Below, piece after piece: positions 27,750 to 48,349 of a DNA stretch of 64,000 nt. Position numbers and translations under genes: made by a program. The notes beneath the pieces are model-generated. The model was not told the DNA's origin. It did no database searches and saw only the letters and a program-made list of their open reading frames with translations. The stretch is from NCBI GenBank assembly GCA_032173965.1, contig CM063298.1, positions 6,679,001-6,743,000 on the forward strand, in the 5' to 3' direction. How positions within the stretch are numbered: the stretch's first letter is position 1; each line of letters starts with the position of its first letter. This stretch comes from Sitta carolinensis (taxonomy: Eukaryota; Chordata; Aves; Passeriformes; Sittidae).

Positions 27750-29196
27750 CTTTAAACAAGGTGGGTGTTAACTCAGGGGAATGAGCCGGTGCCAGGAGGA
27801 AGCGGGTATGCCGTGGCTGAGACCTGCCTGCAGCAGCAGCGCTCTCGAAACAAGGGAACAAACCCTGAAACCTGGCCGGAACTGGGTTTGAATTCCCCCT
27901 CCTGGCTTTCCGCACAGGTTTGAGGTGGGCTGCTCCTGCTCTGCTTCTTTCAGATTTGGGCTGCTCCTACCTTAGGCAACTCTAGGAGAGTCTCTGCTTT
28001 TAAGATGACTGTGCTCACTGTAACACAACACTTTGTCACCAGGTTCTGTGTTCAGAAGCCCTGGGACACAGATCATACGGGGTTTCCTGACAAAAGGAAG
28101 AAATTTAAAAGTTTTCACCTGAACTATTTTAAACCCCATGTTATCAAAGCAGGTTCAAAGCCAGGTGCATGTCAGATCCTCCTGCCCTCTGCACTTGCTG
28201 CAGTATTAAATGTCATCGCTCACTAAAGCAAGCTTTGAACTGCAGCTCTTTTTAATCAAGCTCTGTTTTCAAGTAGGACTTTCTGGTTTCCATATGACCT
28301 GAAGTGCTCCTCCTAGGGGAATATGCAAGTACCTGGAGCTGTATAAAACCACTTCATGGCTTTTAAAGCAAAACCCTGCACTTCTCAAGCCTGAGCACCG
28401 CCACTGTGTCCTTGCTGAGCTGCCTGGAGAGAATCTGAAGAGACTTCATCTTCTCTCCAACTTGATCCTAAACAAGCATTGACAGCCCCTGCTAGTGAGT
28501 TTAAACATCCCAAAGTGCTCCTGATGCTGATGTGGCATCTTCAGTACCAAATTAAGAAGGTACTTTACAGGTATCTGGTGCTGGTGTCTTGTTTAGGAAG
28601 CAGTAGTTTGGAGGGCAGATTCATGGGGCAGCTGAGCTGGGAGCCACCTGTGTGGCACTTGGGAGCTGGGCAGAGCTGGAGGGAGAATTGAATGCTGATG
28701 AAATGAGCCCTTGGAAGCTGGAGAGGCTGAGGAGGCTGTTCCTCTGCTCGAGTGTGCAGGTGTTTGTTCACGGAGGGGCTGAGGGCTGTCTCCCCTGAGC
28801 TACCATGAATTGCAAGGCCCTTGGCTCTGCCCCTGCCCTCCACATGCCCATTTCAGTCTCTTGCCTTCACATTTCATTGCAACAGGACTGTTCTCTGTTA
28901 TTTCATCTTCTTTCACCCTCCCTTCCCTCCTCAGGAGGGAGGGAGCCCATCCTGGCATCCTCTTTCCTTCCGTCTTACATTTAAAGATGTGCCTTCTCTT
29001 CCCTGGCCTGTGTGTCTCACTCTCCCTCTGAACAATGTGTGACAGTGACTTCTGAGGGGCTGCACGTCCAAGAGCTGCTTGGATCCAGATTTTGGATGCA
29101 ATGGGATGCTGAGGGCTTGTCTTCCAGCCCCAGACTTTGCTTTGTGATACCTCACTGGGAAGGACTGTGCTCCCTAAGGAGCATGAGTGCTTCTCA

Positions 29197-29202
29197 AATA
29201 AA
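29197..29202 (+). terminator. TMEM104: Candidate polyadenylation signal of TMEM104
   Basis: A canonical AATAAA lies about 2.4 kb downstream of the TMEM104 stop. Another AATAAA lies near 29564. Which one is used cannot be told from sequence. Confidence 0.35.
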
Positions 29203-29220
29203 TAACCATGAATTCCCAGA

Positions 29221-32200
29221 CACCTGCTGTCCTTGCACAGCAGCAAAACAAATATATCTGAGGAATTGGGGTGATTAACAGAAAGAAGCTCTACAGCAGA
29301 GAACATTTTTCATAGAAAATGTGACATAGCAATGCCTTAAAAATTACTCGAGAAACCAGAAGGGGATGGTTCAGTGCAGCCAGCATTGACTAGAGGGGAC
29401 GCTGGGTCACCCCATGGTGCAGGACACAAACTCTCTCCTCTCACTCATTATGAATAAGTCTGTTTTTATTTGGCCATTATCAGCACTAACAATTCATTAT
29501 TGCAGATTCACACATGATGCTTTGTCCTGACTGTAATTAGTTTTAAAAAAATGGCATTAAAACCAATAAAATGCACATTATACATCTGGTTTAATCTGAC
29601 TTCTTTTCCCATCCCTTTCTTCCTTGTGCTTAAGCATGGAATAGCTATTCCTGGGGGGGGATGGCCATGATGGATGGGGCTGCAGGTCAAGGAGAAGTGG
29701 CAAGTGGAGAGGCTAATGGAGACCCTCACCTCATCTGTATTAGCCTACTGCAACTCTGGGTGCTAGCTGTAAACTCAATTAAAACATCTGTACTTTCCCC
29801 TTCTCAATTACGGCTCCTTACACTTACAGCCAAACAAATTGAATTGCTTCACTGCCTCAGGCTGCAAAGGCAGTTTCTGCCAGCAAATTTATTATCACCA
29901 TAAAGCGCAGCTTGATTTATGTTAAAATATTAAAGTAGATCTTTATGATGGAAAGAAACACTTTCTGCTGTGATTCTCTCGAAGGACCTCACAAGCAGCG
30001 GCAGATTTTGGGGCTTGGGCTGTAAATCTGAGGCCAAACTGGCATCTGGGAGGAATTCAGTCTATTGCAGCACTTGGAAGAGCAGTGGCCAGGGAAAGAA
30101 AAGCTTTGAACCTGAGAAGAAGCTTTAGGCAAAGCTTCACCACCATCAAGGCGTGTCCCTGGGGGGATCCAGCTGTTTGAAGGTTTGGGGAAAGTGTTCA
30201 CCAGCCTTGCCCCTGGATGGATTTGGGCAGCCCGGGAGCTCAGTGGCTCAGGGAAGGGCACCTGCTGCAGGGTCTCAGCTGGGGAAGGTTTTTTGCCATG
30301 GCTTTGCTTTGGCAGGAGGCAGGAACCAGGAGGTGGCTGCACCTGCTGCTCCCTCAGGCATCCTTGGGCACAGGCATGGCAGCTGTCCCCAGCACCTTCT
30401 TGGCCCTGTATGTGTCACTGGTTTGTGATTTAACCAGTTCCCTCTGCCCTAACCTGAGTCACCATCTCCCCAGAACAGCACCAGCATGTCCTTGCCATTG
30501 GAACCCCTTCCCAGTGGCTGACTTGTGATGGTCTGCTTTGTTCCCCTTCTCCTCATCAGGATGGGTCTTATGATGCTGAACAAAGGGGTGGTGAAAATAA
30601 GACCTACTATGGAGATGTCAGAGCTGACAGAGACAGGGGTTAGGTTTGAGGGGACACTGCCTGCCCCTGCAGTGGGGCTGAGCCCCAGAGGTGGGTGCCC
30701 AGCAGTGATCCAGCCTTATTTCTCTCTGCATAGCAGCCCACAGCCTCATGGGGTGTCCCAGGTGCCAGAGCAGGCTGAATTAAAAAGTGATTGATTACAC
30801 AATTTCACCAAAAAGAAATAATATCCCTCAACGTCTCTTAAACACTAAATTACTCAGCCCCTCTTTGGAAAGCCTAGCCAGAGGGTCCTTCCAGACTGCT
30901 GCTTCCATGAAGGTTTGTCCCTGGTGTACCCAGGAGCAAGGAAATGCTGCAGGAGCAGCTCAGTCCTTCCTTGGTCCTTGAGGGTCACAGATCCCACCTG
31001 CACTTGACTGGTCATGCCCCAAACACCTCCTGTCCCACCAGTGCCTCACACCTGGCACCAGGAATGGGAGAAAAAACTGTGCTTTTCCATCCCCGTTGGC
31101 ACGTAAAGATGATTACGCAAATGCCACCATGGGAGCCAGGAACCTGGGCATTCACATGGGGCACCCAGAATAGCCTTGGCCTTACACCGGGTGCTGACAC
31201 CCAACCCTGGAGCCACCCCTGTGCCCCATTTGCCCTGTCCCTTGCTGTCTTCAGCCTCCTACAGCAAAGCCCTTCTATAAAACATGAAGCAGCTCCATTT
31301 GGCCTCTGCTGAGTCACCAGGGACATCACTAATTAATTTAAAATGTGTGGTGGGGATTTTTGATACTTATTCTTTTCCCTTTTCTGCTCTCCTTTGCTGT
31401 CACAGCCCCAACCTCAGCTCAGGTTTGACTGCAGCTAAGTATGCTTGCTTCCTCGAGCCAGAGCGCCACAGTTTGAGGGAAAGTTCCCAAGGGCACACTG
31501 AAGCGTCCCGGGGGCCAGCCTGTCACGCCAGGGGGTATCTGGGGCACTCGGTTGAGAAGAGCTACCCCGGGTGAATGGGTGCCATCACCTGTGCCAGCCT
31601 GGATGAATACCCTTCTCTTCAAGCGGATTTATTTATTTATGGCTTTTATTTACACATCAGCACCTCCCACCCTCGCCAGGAGGCTTGGAGGGGCTGCCAA
31701 AGCCATTAAGAGACAATTGCGACGATAAATAAGTAAAGAGAATTAAAACGCCTGCACCAGTGTGTGATGGCAGCCAGGCTGGGGGATGGGGGGGACTGGC
31801 TGGATTTTAACCCCAGACAGATGGGTGGATGTATTGACGGACAGATGGACAGCCAGATATTGCCAGTGCTTTCGAGCCTGGACCACACGTTGCTGGGCCC
31901 TTCTGGACCTCCTCGGCGTTTTGCAGCCATCCCTGGGGGAGGGCTGGATGGCCCGGAGCAGTCCCTGCCATCGTCCCCTCGCTGTTACCGGCCCTGGCTG
32001 CTCGGTGGCTGCCAGCAGCCCTCCAACAACTGTGTTGTAACAGGAAATTAAAGGAAGGGAAAAAAGAAAAAAAAAATGGAGCTCGAGCTCTAGAGTAGCT
32101 CAGCTTCCCGGGGAGACGTTCACGGAGGAAAGCTGGGGCAGCTCTGTGTAGTCCTGGTGGTGGCTGCTCTGGGATAGGGCTGGAACCGCCCAGCAAAGCC

Positions 32201-33107
32201 CTGGCTGCAGCCCGGGGCCCTGGAGCCTCAATTCCCATTTCCGCAAGACCCTCTCACCTGCCTGAGGCTGGTATGAGTCATGGTCGCCTCTGCTTGTCCC
32301 CCAGCCCGGCAGGGAAAGGGCTGTGTCAGACGTACATGAAGAGAAGAATTAAACCTGGCTCATCTATCACACCTGATTTATGGCTCCATCAGCCTGGGAA
32401 GGTGGGAGGAATTTTTCCCTTTCTCATTCCCCACAGCACATCTTCCCGGGCTGCTGTGCCGAGCTGGAGATCCTGCCAGGCTGCCGTTTGCAGCCGTGAC
32501 AGCGTCGCGCACTGACCCGAGCCCAGTGCCCAGCACCCCGAAGCCTGAGCAGGAGGCATGAACCCCGGCTCCAGCGCTAGACTCCAGCCTCTGCACAGGC
32601 TGACGGCTCCTAATTAAACCCTCGGAGCAGTTGTTATTTTCCTTTTCCAGCTTTCCTTTGCCGGTGGGACGAGCTGGTGCCGCGGCTCAGCAGCAACAGG
32701 AAAGGATGTGCACAGGACCACGAATATTCATGGAAATCCATGATGCCAAGGGCAGCCCCGGAGGATGGAAAAAGGGTCCCCAGGCAGCTGAAAATGTCTT
32801 TTTAATGGCCCGGACATGGCGTTTCGAGTCCTTTGAATGAAACCAAAACATGACTGCGAAACGGCGGTGATGCGTTTGGCGTCCCCGCCTATAGGGAGAA
32901 CTCGACCCAGCATGTACCAGCCCTTGCCAGGCTCCTCTGACTCCCTCAAAGAGCGCACCGGGACCCGCCGAGCCGCTTGGATCATCCCGCTGCCGGCGGT
33001 GCAGGACCCCCGGGAGACCGGAGCCCGGCCGGGAGCCGCTGGCTGGCCCGGGGGGACACCCGGGCAAAGGGAAGGCAGAGGGGTGCGGACACCCCCCTGT
33101 CCCCCCA
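29221..33107. other. Convergent intergenic region between TMEM104 and GRIN2C
   Basis: No gene was recognised. Two AT-rich blocks (about 29430-29960 and 31620-31760) carry many ATTA/TAAT words and stand out from the GC-rich surroundings. They could be conserved regulatory elements or 3'UTR. The right part is probably GRIN2C 3'UTR. A 12-bp palindrome GAGCTCGAGCTC is at 32079-32090. CpG content rises from about 32.85 kb because of the GRIN2C terminal exon. Confidence 0.6.
31628..31650 (-). terminator. GRIN2C: Candidate GRIN2C polyadenylation signals (distal cluster)
   Basis: Three AATAAA hexamers on the minus strand (31628-31633, 31632-31637 and 31645-31650) lie about 1.46 kb past the GRIN2C stop. 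A variant ATTAAA at 32801-32806 (minus) is a nearer alternative, about 0.3 kb past the stop. Choosing between them needs transcript data. Confidence 0.4.
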
Positions 33108-43023
<9,916 letters not shown>

Positions 43024-43039
43024 GTCCACCAGTGTGTCC

Positions 43040-46000
43040 CTGCCAGCACAGGACACAGCCCCTCGCATCCAGCTGCACACCAGGACCCCCAGCCCCACTT
43101 GCCCCAGCGCTCCCCACTGCCCTGGAGCATCACCATTGAAGACTGACCCCAGGGAATGAGGGGACTCTCATCCCTTGGACACTGGATGTGGTGAAGGAAT
43201 GACCGACCACAGGGCTGTACTCACCACCCACTGCAGACCTCAGGGCTGTGTCACTTGTTTCCAGTCATCAACCACTAACTCTTCACAGACAGTCCTGCTT
43301 CCCACCATCACCCTGTCCTCATATCACCATCACCATCTCCCTCCCACTGCCATCCCACCCCACCCAAAAGCCACCAACTGATCCATATCATCCCTTCAGC
43401 CAGGGACAGGGACAGCTGCAAGAGGTGCCAGGAAGGGCTGGCAGCTCCTTGGTGCCTCTCTCCAGCAGAGAGCCACCTTTGCCATTCAAAGGCTTTGCTC
43501 TTGAAGGATGGTTCAGGTCTGCACCCTGCTTGTTGAGATTTTGCAAATCACAGTCACTGAAGTAGCTGGCTCCCTGCCTGTCCCGCTGTCTTCTCCCACC
43601 CATCACCCTACCTCAGCCCCTTCTCTGCCACAAAATCCCAACCAATGCACCTATCTGGCTCTGTATCTCCAAGTTTTCCACAGCATCCTTCAGCTTTCCT
43701 TCTTCTCTTTACCTCCAGTGTGTGTCCCCAGTTGGCAGTGCCCACCCAGATGGGACACCCTTCATACTGTGTCTCTGCTGGCTGCACCCCAAATCCAGTG
43801 TCTCAGGGGCTGTTTGGGCACATCCTCCCTGCCAGGTCCCCAGTTCCCCACTGCCAGTGGATGCTCATGCTACAGCAGTTGGGGTGACAGTCCCCTGAAG
43901 GGACTGCCCACAGATGCATCCCTGTGCTGTAGTTCACCTCTCAGAGACCACTAGCAAAGCCAATCTGTGGCCAGGGGTATCCACGCCCCTCTGAGCCCCA
44001 TTTCCCCCAAGGCTGTCACCCTCATGCCAAGCTGGAGCATGGCAGCAGGGAGGGGGACAAGCAGTCCTCCACAGTGGTACCAGCCATACATCAGTGTTGC
44101 TTCATGCAGCAAGGTGCCAGCTGGTGCTAAGAAACGTCACTTGCAATTAAAAGCTGCTGTTGCTTAACATGTCTCCAGTACATCCAGATGCCCCTCTCAC
44201 TGAGTCCTGGATGGTTTTGGGGTCTGGGCTGCACCAGTGACCTCAACACTCATGCCGCAGTGACAGACACCCTTTCAGTACACTGCAAAAACACTACCAG
44301 CATGTCGGACTGAAAATGCTGGATGTAAACCCAACAGCTGCCGGGCTGGGCACCCTGCAAAAGCTGCTCGGTGCAGATTTGAGCACTGGCACTGTCACCT
44401 CCAGAGAGACAGGGAACACCAACCACACATTTTCCTCCTGTACTCCATGGCTGCCAGGAAGTCTCAGGTACCTTTCTGGGCACTGATGCTCACTGGGCAG
44501 CATCTCTCTCAACCAGGTGATTTTCAACAGGGAATCATCCACCCCCAGCACCCACCATCACCCAGGGAATTTGCCCTGCCTGGCTGCATCCCCCACCCCA
44601 CTCCATATCACAGCTGGTGGAGCTGCAGGAGCCACAACGCCACACCGGTGGCCGCAGACAGGGCCTCTTGGCCGGAGAGGGCAGCAGGTGAGTCATGCCA
44701 TGCTGGCAGCGTCCCATGCTCTGGCACGGCCAGCTCAGTGGCAGGGCAGCCTGCACTGCCTGCTCCTCACTGCGAATTCCCAAGTATTTTTAGTCCTGTG
44801 ATAAATAATTAATTGGGAATCCGGCATCAGCTACCCAAGCAGAGAGGAAGAGGAGCAACACGCCACCCAAAACAAACAGAACCACCCTGCCAGCAGCATT
44901 GCCCGTCTAAGCCCTCCTCAAGGACATTTAAATATACTCTGGGCCCTTGTGGTGATTGATGGGGTTTGCTCATGCCAGCCGTGGCACCTCACCTACTCCA
45001 GGCCCTTATCCTCCTCTTCCTCAACTCAGCTCTTCCCCAAGCTCAGGAGCTTCTTTTTACCAACTAACCCAGGCACAGACCAGTGGTCATCCCTTGTGAT
45101 GCCAAGCCCTGTCAGCCCCTGCTCCTGGCTGTGACTGGGGACAGGGCTGAGCAATCTGGTTTCTCATGGACCAAACCACAGGTGGAAAATATCCCCATCC
45201 ATCACAGCAGGAACACAATGGCAGCAGCAGACAGGAGGTGGGCATGGGCTCATCCTGTCATTCACCCAATGCTGAGACAACCAGGGCAATGAATTTCCAT
45301 CCTTCCCAGGAATCCGGTGCCACCATGCAGTCTGGATCACCACAGCTTTTGGTGCACACGGAAGAGGATGGAGAGGCTTAAGGCCAGAGAGCCTGTGGCT
45401 GGCAAGAGCTCCATGTGCAGGTTGGAGACAGGGCTGCTCCAAAATGGCTGAATTTGGTAGACAAAGGACATCCCAACTAACACCATGTCCATTGTTTCTC
45501 ATACTGAGCTAGAGGGGTTCAGGAGAATTTGGGGTTTTCTTGTGGGGATGACACTGCAGCAAAGTGGTGGAGGCTGAGGAGAAACTGAGCCCATCCTGAA
45601 GCTACTGTCAGAGCTGGGGCTGCTCTTAGGCTCAGCACAACACAGCTAAGCCCTTGCCAACTTCTAAGAAAATCCACATTTTCCAACCCCTTGTAGGAAA
45701 TTGCAGAATTGGTCCCTTGGGAAAAGACTCTCCCAAAAGGGAGTTTTCCAGCTGGGTGAAGGGCCAGTGGCCAGTCAGGGTCAGGAGGAAGGTGGCCATG
45801 TCCAAGAGCCTGGGCAAGGCAATGCCACCTCCTGGCAGCCTCTTCAAGGACCAGAGGACACCACAAAGCTACTTGGTGGTTTTGGCACTTGTGGCTTTGG
45901 GGTATTTTTGTTTGTTTTGGGGTAGTTTTGAGCAGGTTAACCACCTTCCTAGGCACAACTTTCCCTTTTACACCAAACTCACAGAAACCTCGTGCTAAAG

Positions 46001-47083
46001 GCACCAGTAGAACCCTTACCTCTCACCAGACACAAAAATGTCATTTTAATTTAACAGGGAAAGTTTGCTCCTTATTTTAAACCTCCTTTTTCCCCCCTTA
46101 TTCCTTCCCCTGCTCCAAGAGAGGAAAAGCTCATGCAGATATTTTGACCTCAGGAATGGGAGAAATAAAATTCCAAAATGCAAAATATCATTCAGCAAAG
46201 AGAAACCTTATCCCCCGCCAAAAAAAAGCCTCCGAGCCTGAGGTCAGAGGGAAAACACAGCCTGTGCAAAGGGTTGGGGAACTGCTGCTGATGGACGGAA
46301 AGGACAGAGCAAAGCCAAAGCCGGCTGGAGCCATGTGAGGAGGAGAGGAGGCACATAGGAGGGCACCGGGATGTGCCAGGGTTTGTCATTGCCCCGATGG
46401 GGACATCCTGTGGAGCAAGGAGACCTCAATGAAGCCCTCAGAAGGGGAGAAAGAAGCAAACCCTCCTCAGAGACAACTCATGACCATCCCTGTCCCCATG
46501 CAGGGGGGATGACTCGGGAGAGAGAAGCACTGGCAGCCCCCGGCAAGCACCGTCTCCTTTCAACCTTCATTCGTCACCACCCGGCATCACCCTTCTCTTC
46601 CTCATCACCCTCCCCTTCCTCGCCCGCACCTCCGACAGCAACAGTTGCGGGCCGGGGGCTGCGGGCCGGGGCGATGGTGAGAGAGGGCCCCACACACGCA
46701 CGCACCGAAATGCAGCTTAAAAAGGTCGAATATGGATTAACCAAAAATAAACGCCAAGTGTCCTGCCTGCCGCTGGGTTACGCAAGGTGGCGGCGGGGGA
46801 CACAGGTCTGATGGCACCCAGGGAGGTCTCCTCAATTTTTCCCACTCCCCCCAAAACCCCCCAGAATAGCGCTCAGGATTAAGGCTCTTTTCCGTCCCGT
46901 GCCCGGGATGGGGTACAGGAGCTCTGGGCATGTGGGGGGATGCTGAGGTAGGGGAAGACGGACGGGGAAAACCCCCACCCCAGAAAAATCAACCGCCTCG
47001 TCCCTAAAAGTTGCTGGCGGCGGTGGCGGGGCGGCAGCGGAGCACGTCGAGCTCCGGTTGCCCCCAGCCCGCCCGGTACTTAC
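43040..47083 (-). other. GRIN2C: GRIN2C 5' intron (before the ATG exon)
   Basis: This interval of about 4 kb runs from a strong GTAAGT donor at 47083-47078 to the acceptor tgtcctgtgctggcag ending at 43040. If it is used, the 16 bases 43024-43039 are 5'UTR in the ATG exon. No repeat or coding exon was recognised inside. The open frames here are chance. The AT-rich patch at about 44795-44815 stands out slightly. Confidence 0.6.
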
Positions 47084-47680
47084 GGGACCGCCGCTGCTCG
47101 GTGCCTACATGCCCCGCGGCTCCGGCGGGGCTCGTCCCACCGCGGGCTCGGCTCTTCCAAAGCTTCTCCTCCTGCGGGGCAGCCCCCCGGGGCAGGGTCG
47201 GGGGAAGCTGGCGGGGGGCTCCGGCGGCGCCGTCGGTCCCGGCTCGTCCTTGGCGGCGGCGGCGGCGGCTCTGCAGCGGCGGCTGGAGGCAGGGACGGGA
47301 GCGGAGGAAGGAGGGAGCGGGAGCGGAACGGGTGTGCACGGGGGGGGGGGCCGGTGGCAGCAGGTGTCTCGGCGACCTCCGAGCCCCGGCAGCCATCTCC
47401 CCCCGCCCCGGGATCGGCGGGGCTGCCCGGGCGGGACGGTCGGGAGGAGCGCGGGGGAGGGATGCGGGGATGGAGGCTGGGGGGAGCCCGGGGGCGGTGG
47501 AAGGACAGGACGTGTGTCCTCCCGCCTCGCCGCAACTTCGGGGCTGGCCGACAGCCCCGGTGGAAGGGGGGGGCACGGGGGACAGGCAGCCCTCCCTCCA
47601 GAAACCGGCCCGCCTCTCCTGGCACCGGGGCCGGCCCCAGTGTCGGAGAGAGAAGGGAGCAAGACTCCCTCCTTCCTTCG
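46600..47680 (-). promoter_or_regulatory. GRIN2C: CpG island, probable GRIN2C promoter
   Basis: This is a dense CpG- and GC-rich block with GC-box-like words, a (GGC)6 tract at 47252-47269 and an 11-G run at 47340-47350. It lies about 4 kb upstream of the GRIN2C ATG exon and contains a strong minus-strand donor at 47083. Long open frames on both strands are products of the GC bias. No TATA box was evident. Confidence 0.75.
47084..47400 (-). other. GRIN2C: Candidate non-coding first exon of GRIN2C
   Basis: On the minus strand the sequence cggcggtccc|GTAAGTACC gives a near-perfect donor at 47083-47078 inside the CpG island. Mammalian GRIN2C also has an untranslated first exon, as I recall. The 3' edge (47084) follows from the donor. 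The transcription start is unknown and 47400 is only a placeholder. Confidence 0.5.
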
Positions 47681-48029
47681 CTCCTCTCCTCCATCTCCAG
47701 GAGGGAAAACCCATGGCAAAATGGTACAGACTCCCTCTCCGGGCAGGGCCCGTCCCCAGACCCGGTGAGGGCTGGAGGAATGCGGTTGGACTCATTCCTT
47801 CCCGTCGATATCTTCCATCCCTTTGCTGACTAAACTGGTGGACACTGGCCAGCTGCCCACCATGGTGCCCCCCAGCCGGTGTAATACAGCCTCAGGGTCC
47901 CCATCGGTCACAGGGAGGGGGGTGACACTGAACAAAGCCCCCGCAGGCAGCAGCATCCTCCAGCTGTTGCCAGGGCCAGCATTAAAGCATCAGCTGATCC
48001 TGCAGCACTGGTTTAGTGCAAGCCAGACT

Positions 48030-48065
48030 GGGGGACGGGGGGGTGGGGTGGGGTGGGGGGGTGGG
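48030..48065 (+). repeat. G-rich tract with quadruplex potential
   Basis: Several runs of 4 to 7 G are separated by single T or AC spacers, which fits the G-quadruplex pattern. It lies just upstream of the GRIN2C CpG island relative to GRIN2C transcription. Confidence 0.8.
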
Positions 48066-48333
48066 TAGAGAAGGGGAGAGATACAGCGAAGAAAGGGGGG
48101 AGATAGGCAGGGGCCCTGCTGGGCCTCCCTTGTCCCTGGGTGGTGCCCATTCTGCCCCTAAATGAGCCAGTGGCTGCAGGCAGGCAAAAGGACTACAGCT
48201 CTGGCAGGACCTGGCAGGAGTGAGAGACCAACTCAGACCCCACTGTGGGGGGCAGATTCTCAGATTCTCCCAAACCTCCCCATATTCCAGTTCAGAGCCA
48301 CCAAAACACTGGGCATCACCCCGAGAGCACCTG

Positions 48334-48349
48334 CCCCCCCCCCCCCCCC
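48334..48349. repeat. Poly-C run (16)
   Basis: Sixteen consecutive C. It is homopolymeric and its length is likely to be unreliable in assembly. Confidence 0.95.

Larger units (their letters stand above)
26800..29220 (+). other. TMEM104: TMEM104 3' untranslated region (candidate extent)
   Basis: This is sequence directly after the TMEM104 stop with no further coding signal. The first clear AATAAA on the + strand lies at 29197-29202. That would give a 3'UTR of about 2.4 kb. The end is inferred from this hexamer alone. Confidence 0.4.

Noticed and set aside
32079..32090. GAGCTCGAGCTC palindrome resembling a cloning linker
   Set aside because: Flanks are ordinary genomic sequence with no vector similarity, and a 12-bp palindrome can occur by chance.
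47004..47833. Several open frames of 160-270 codons on both strands near 47 kb
   Set aside because: They all overlap one another in a CpG island where stop codons are rare, and their Gly/Arg/Pro-rich translations match nothing I know.
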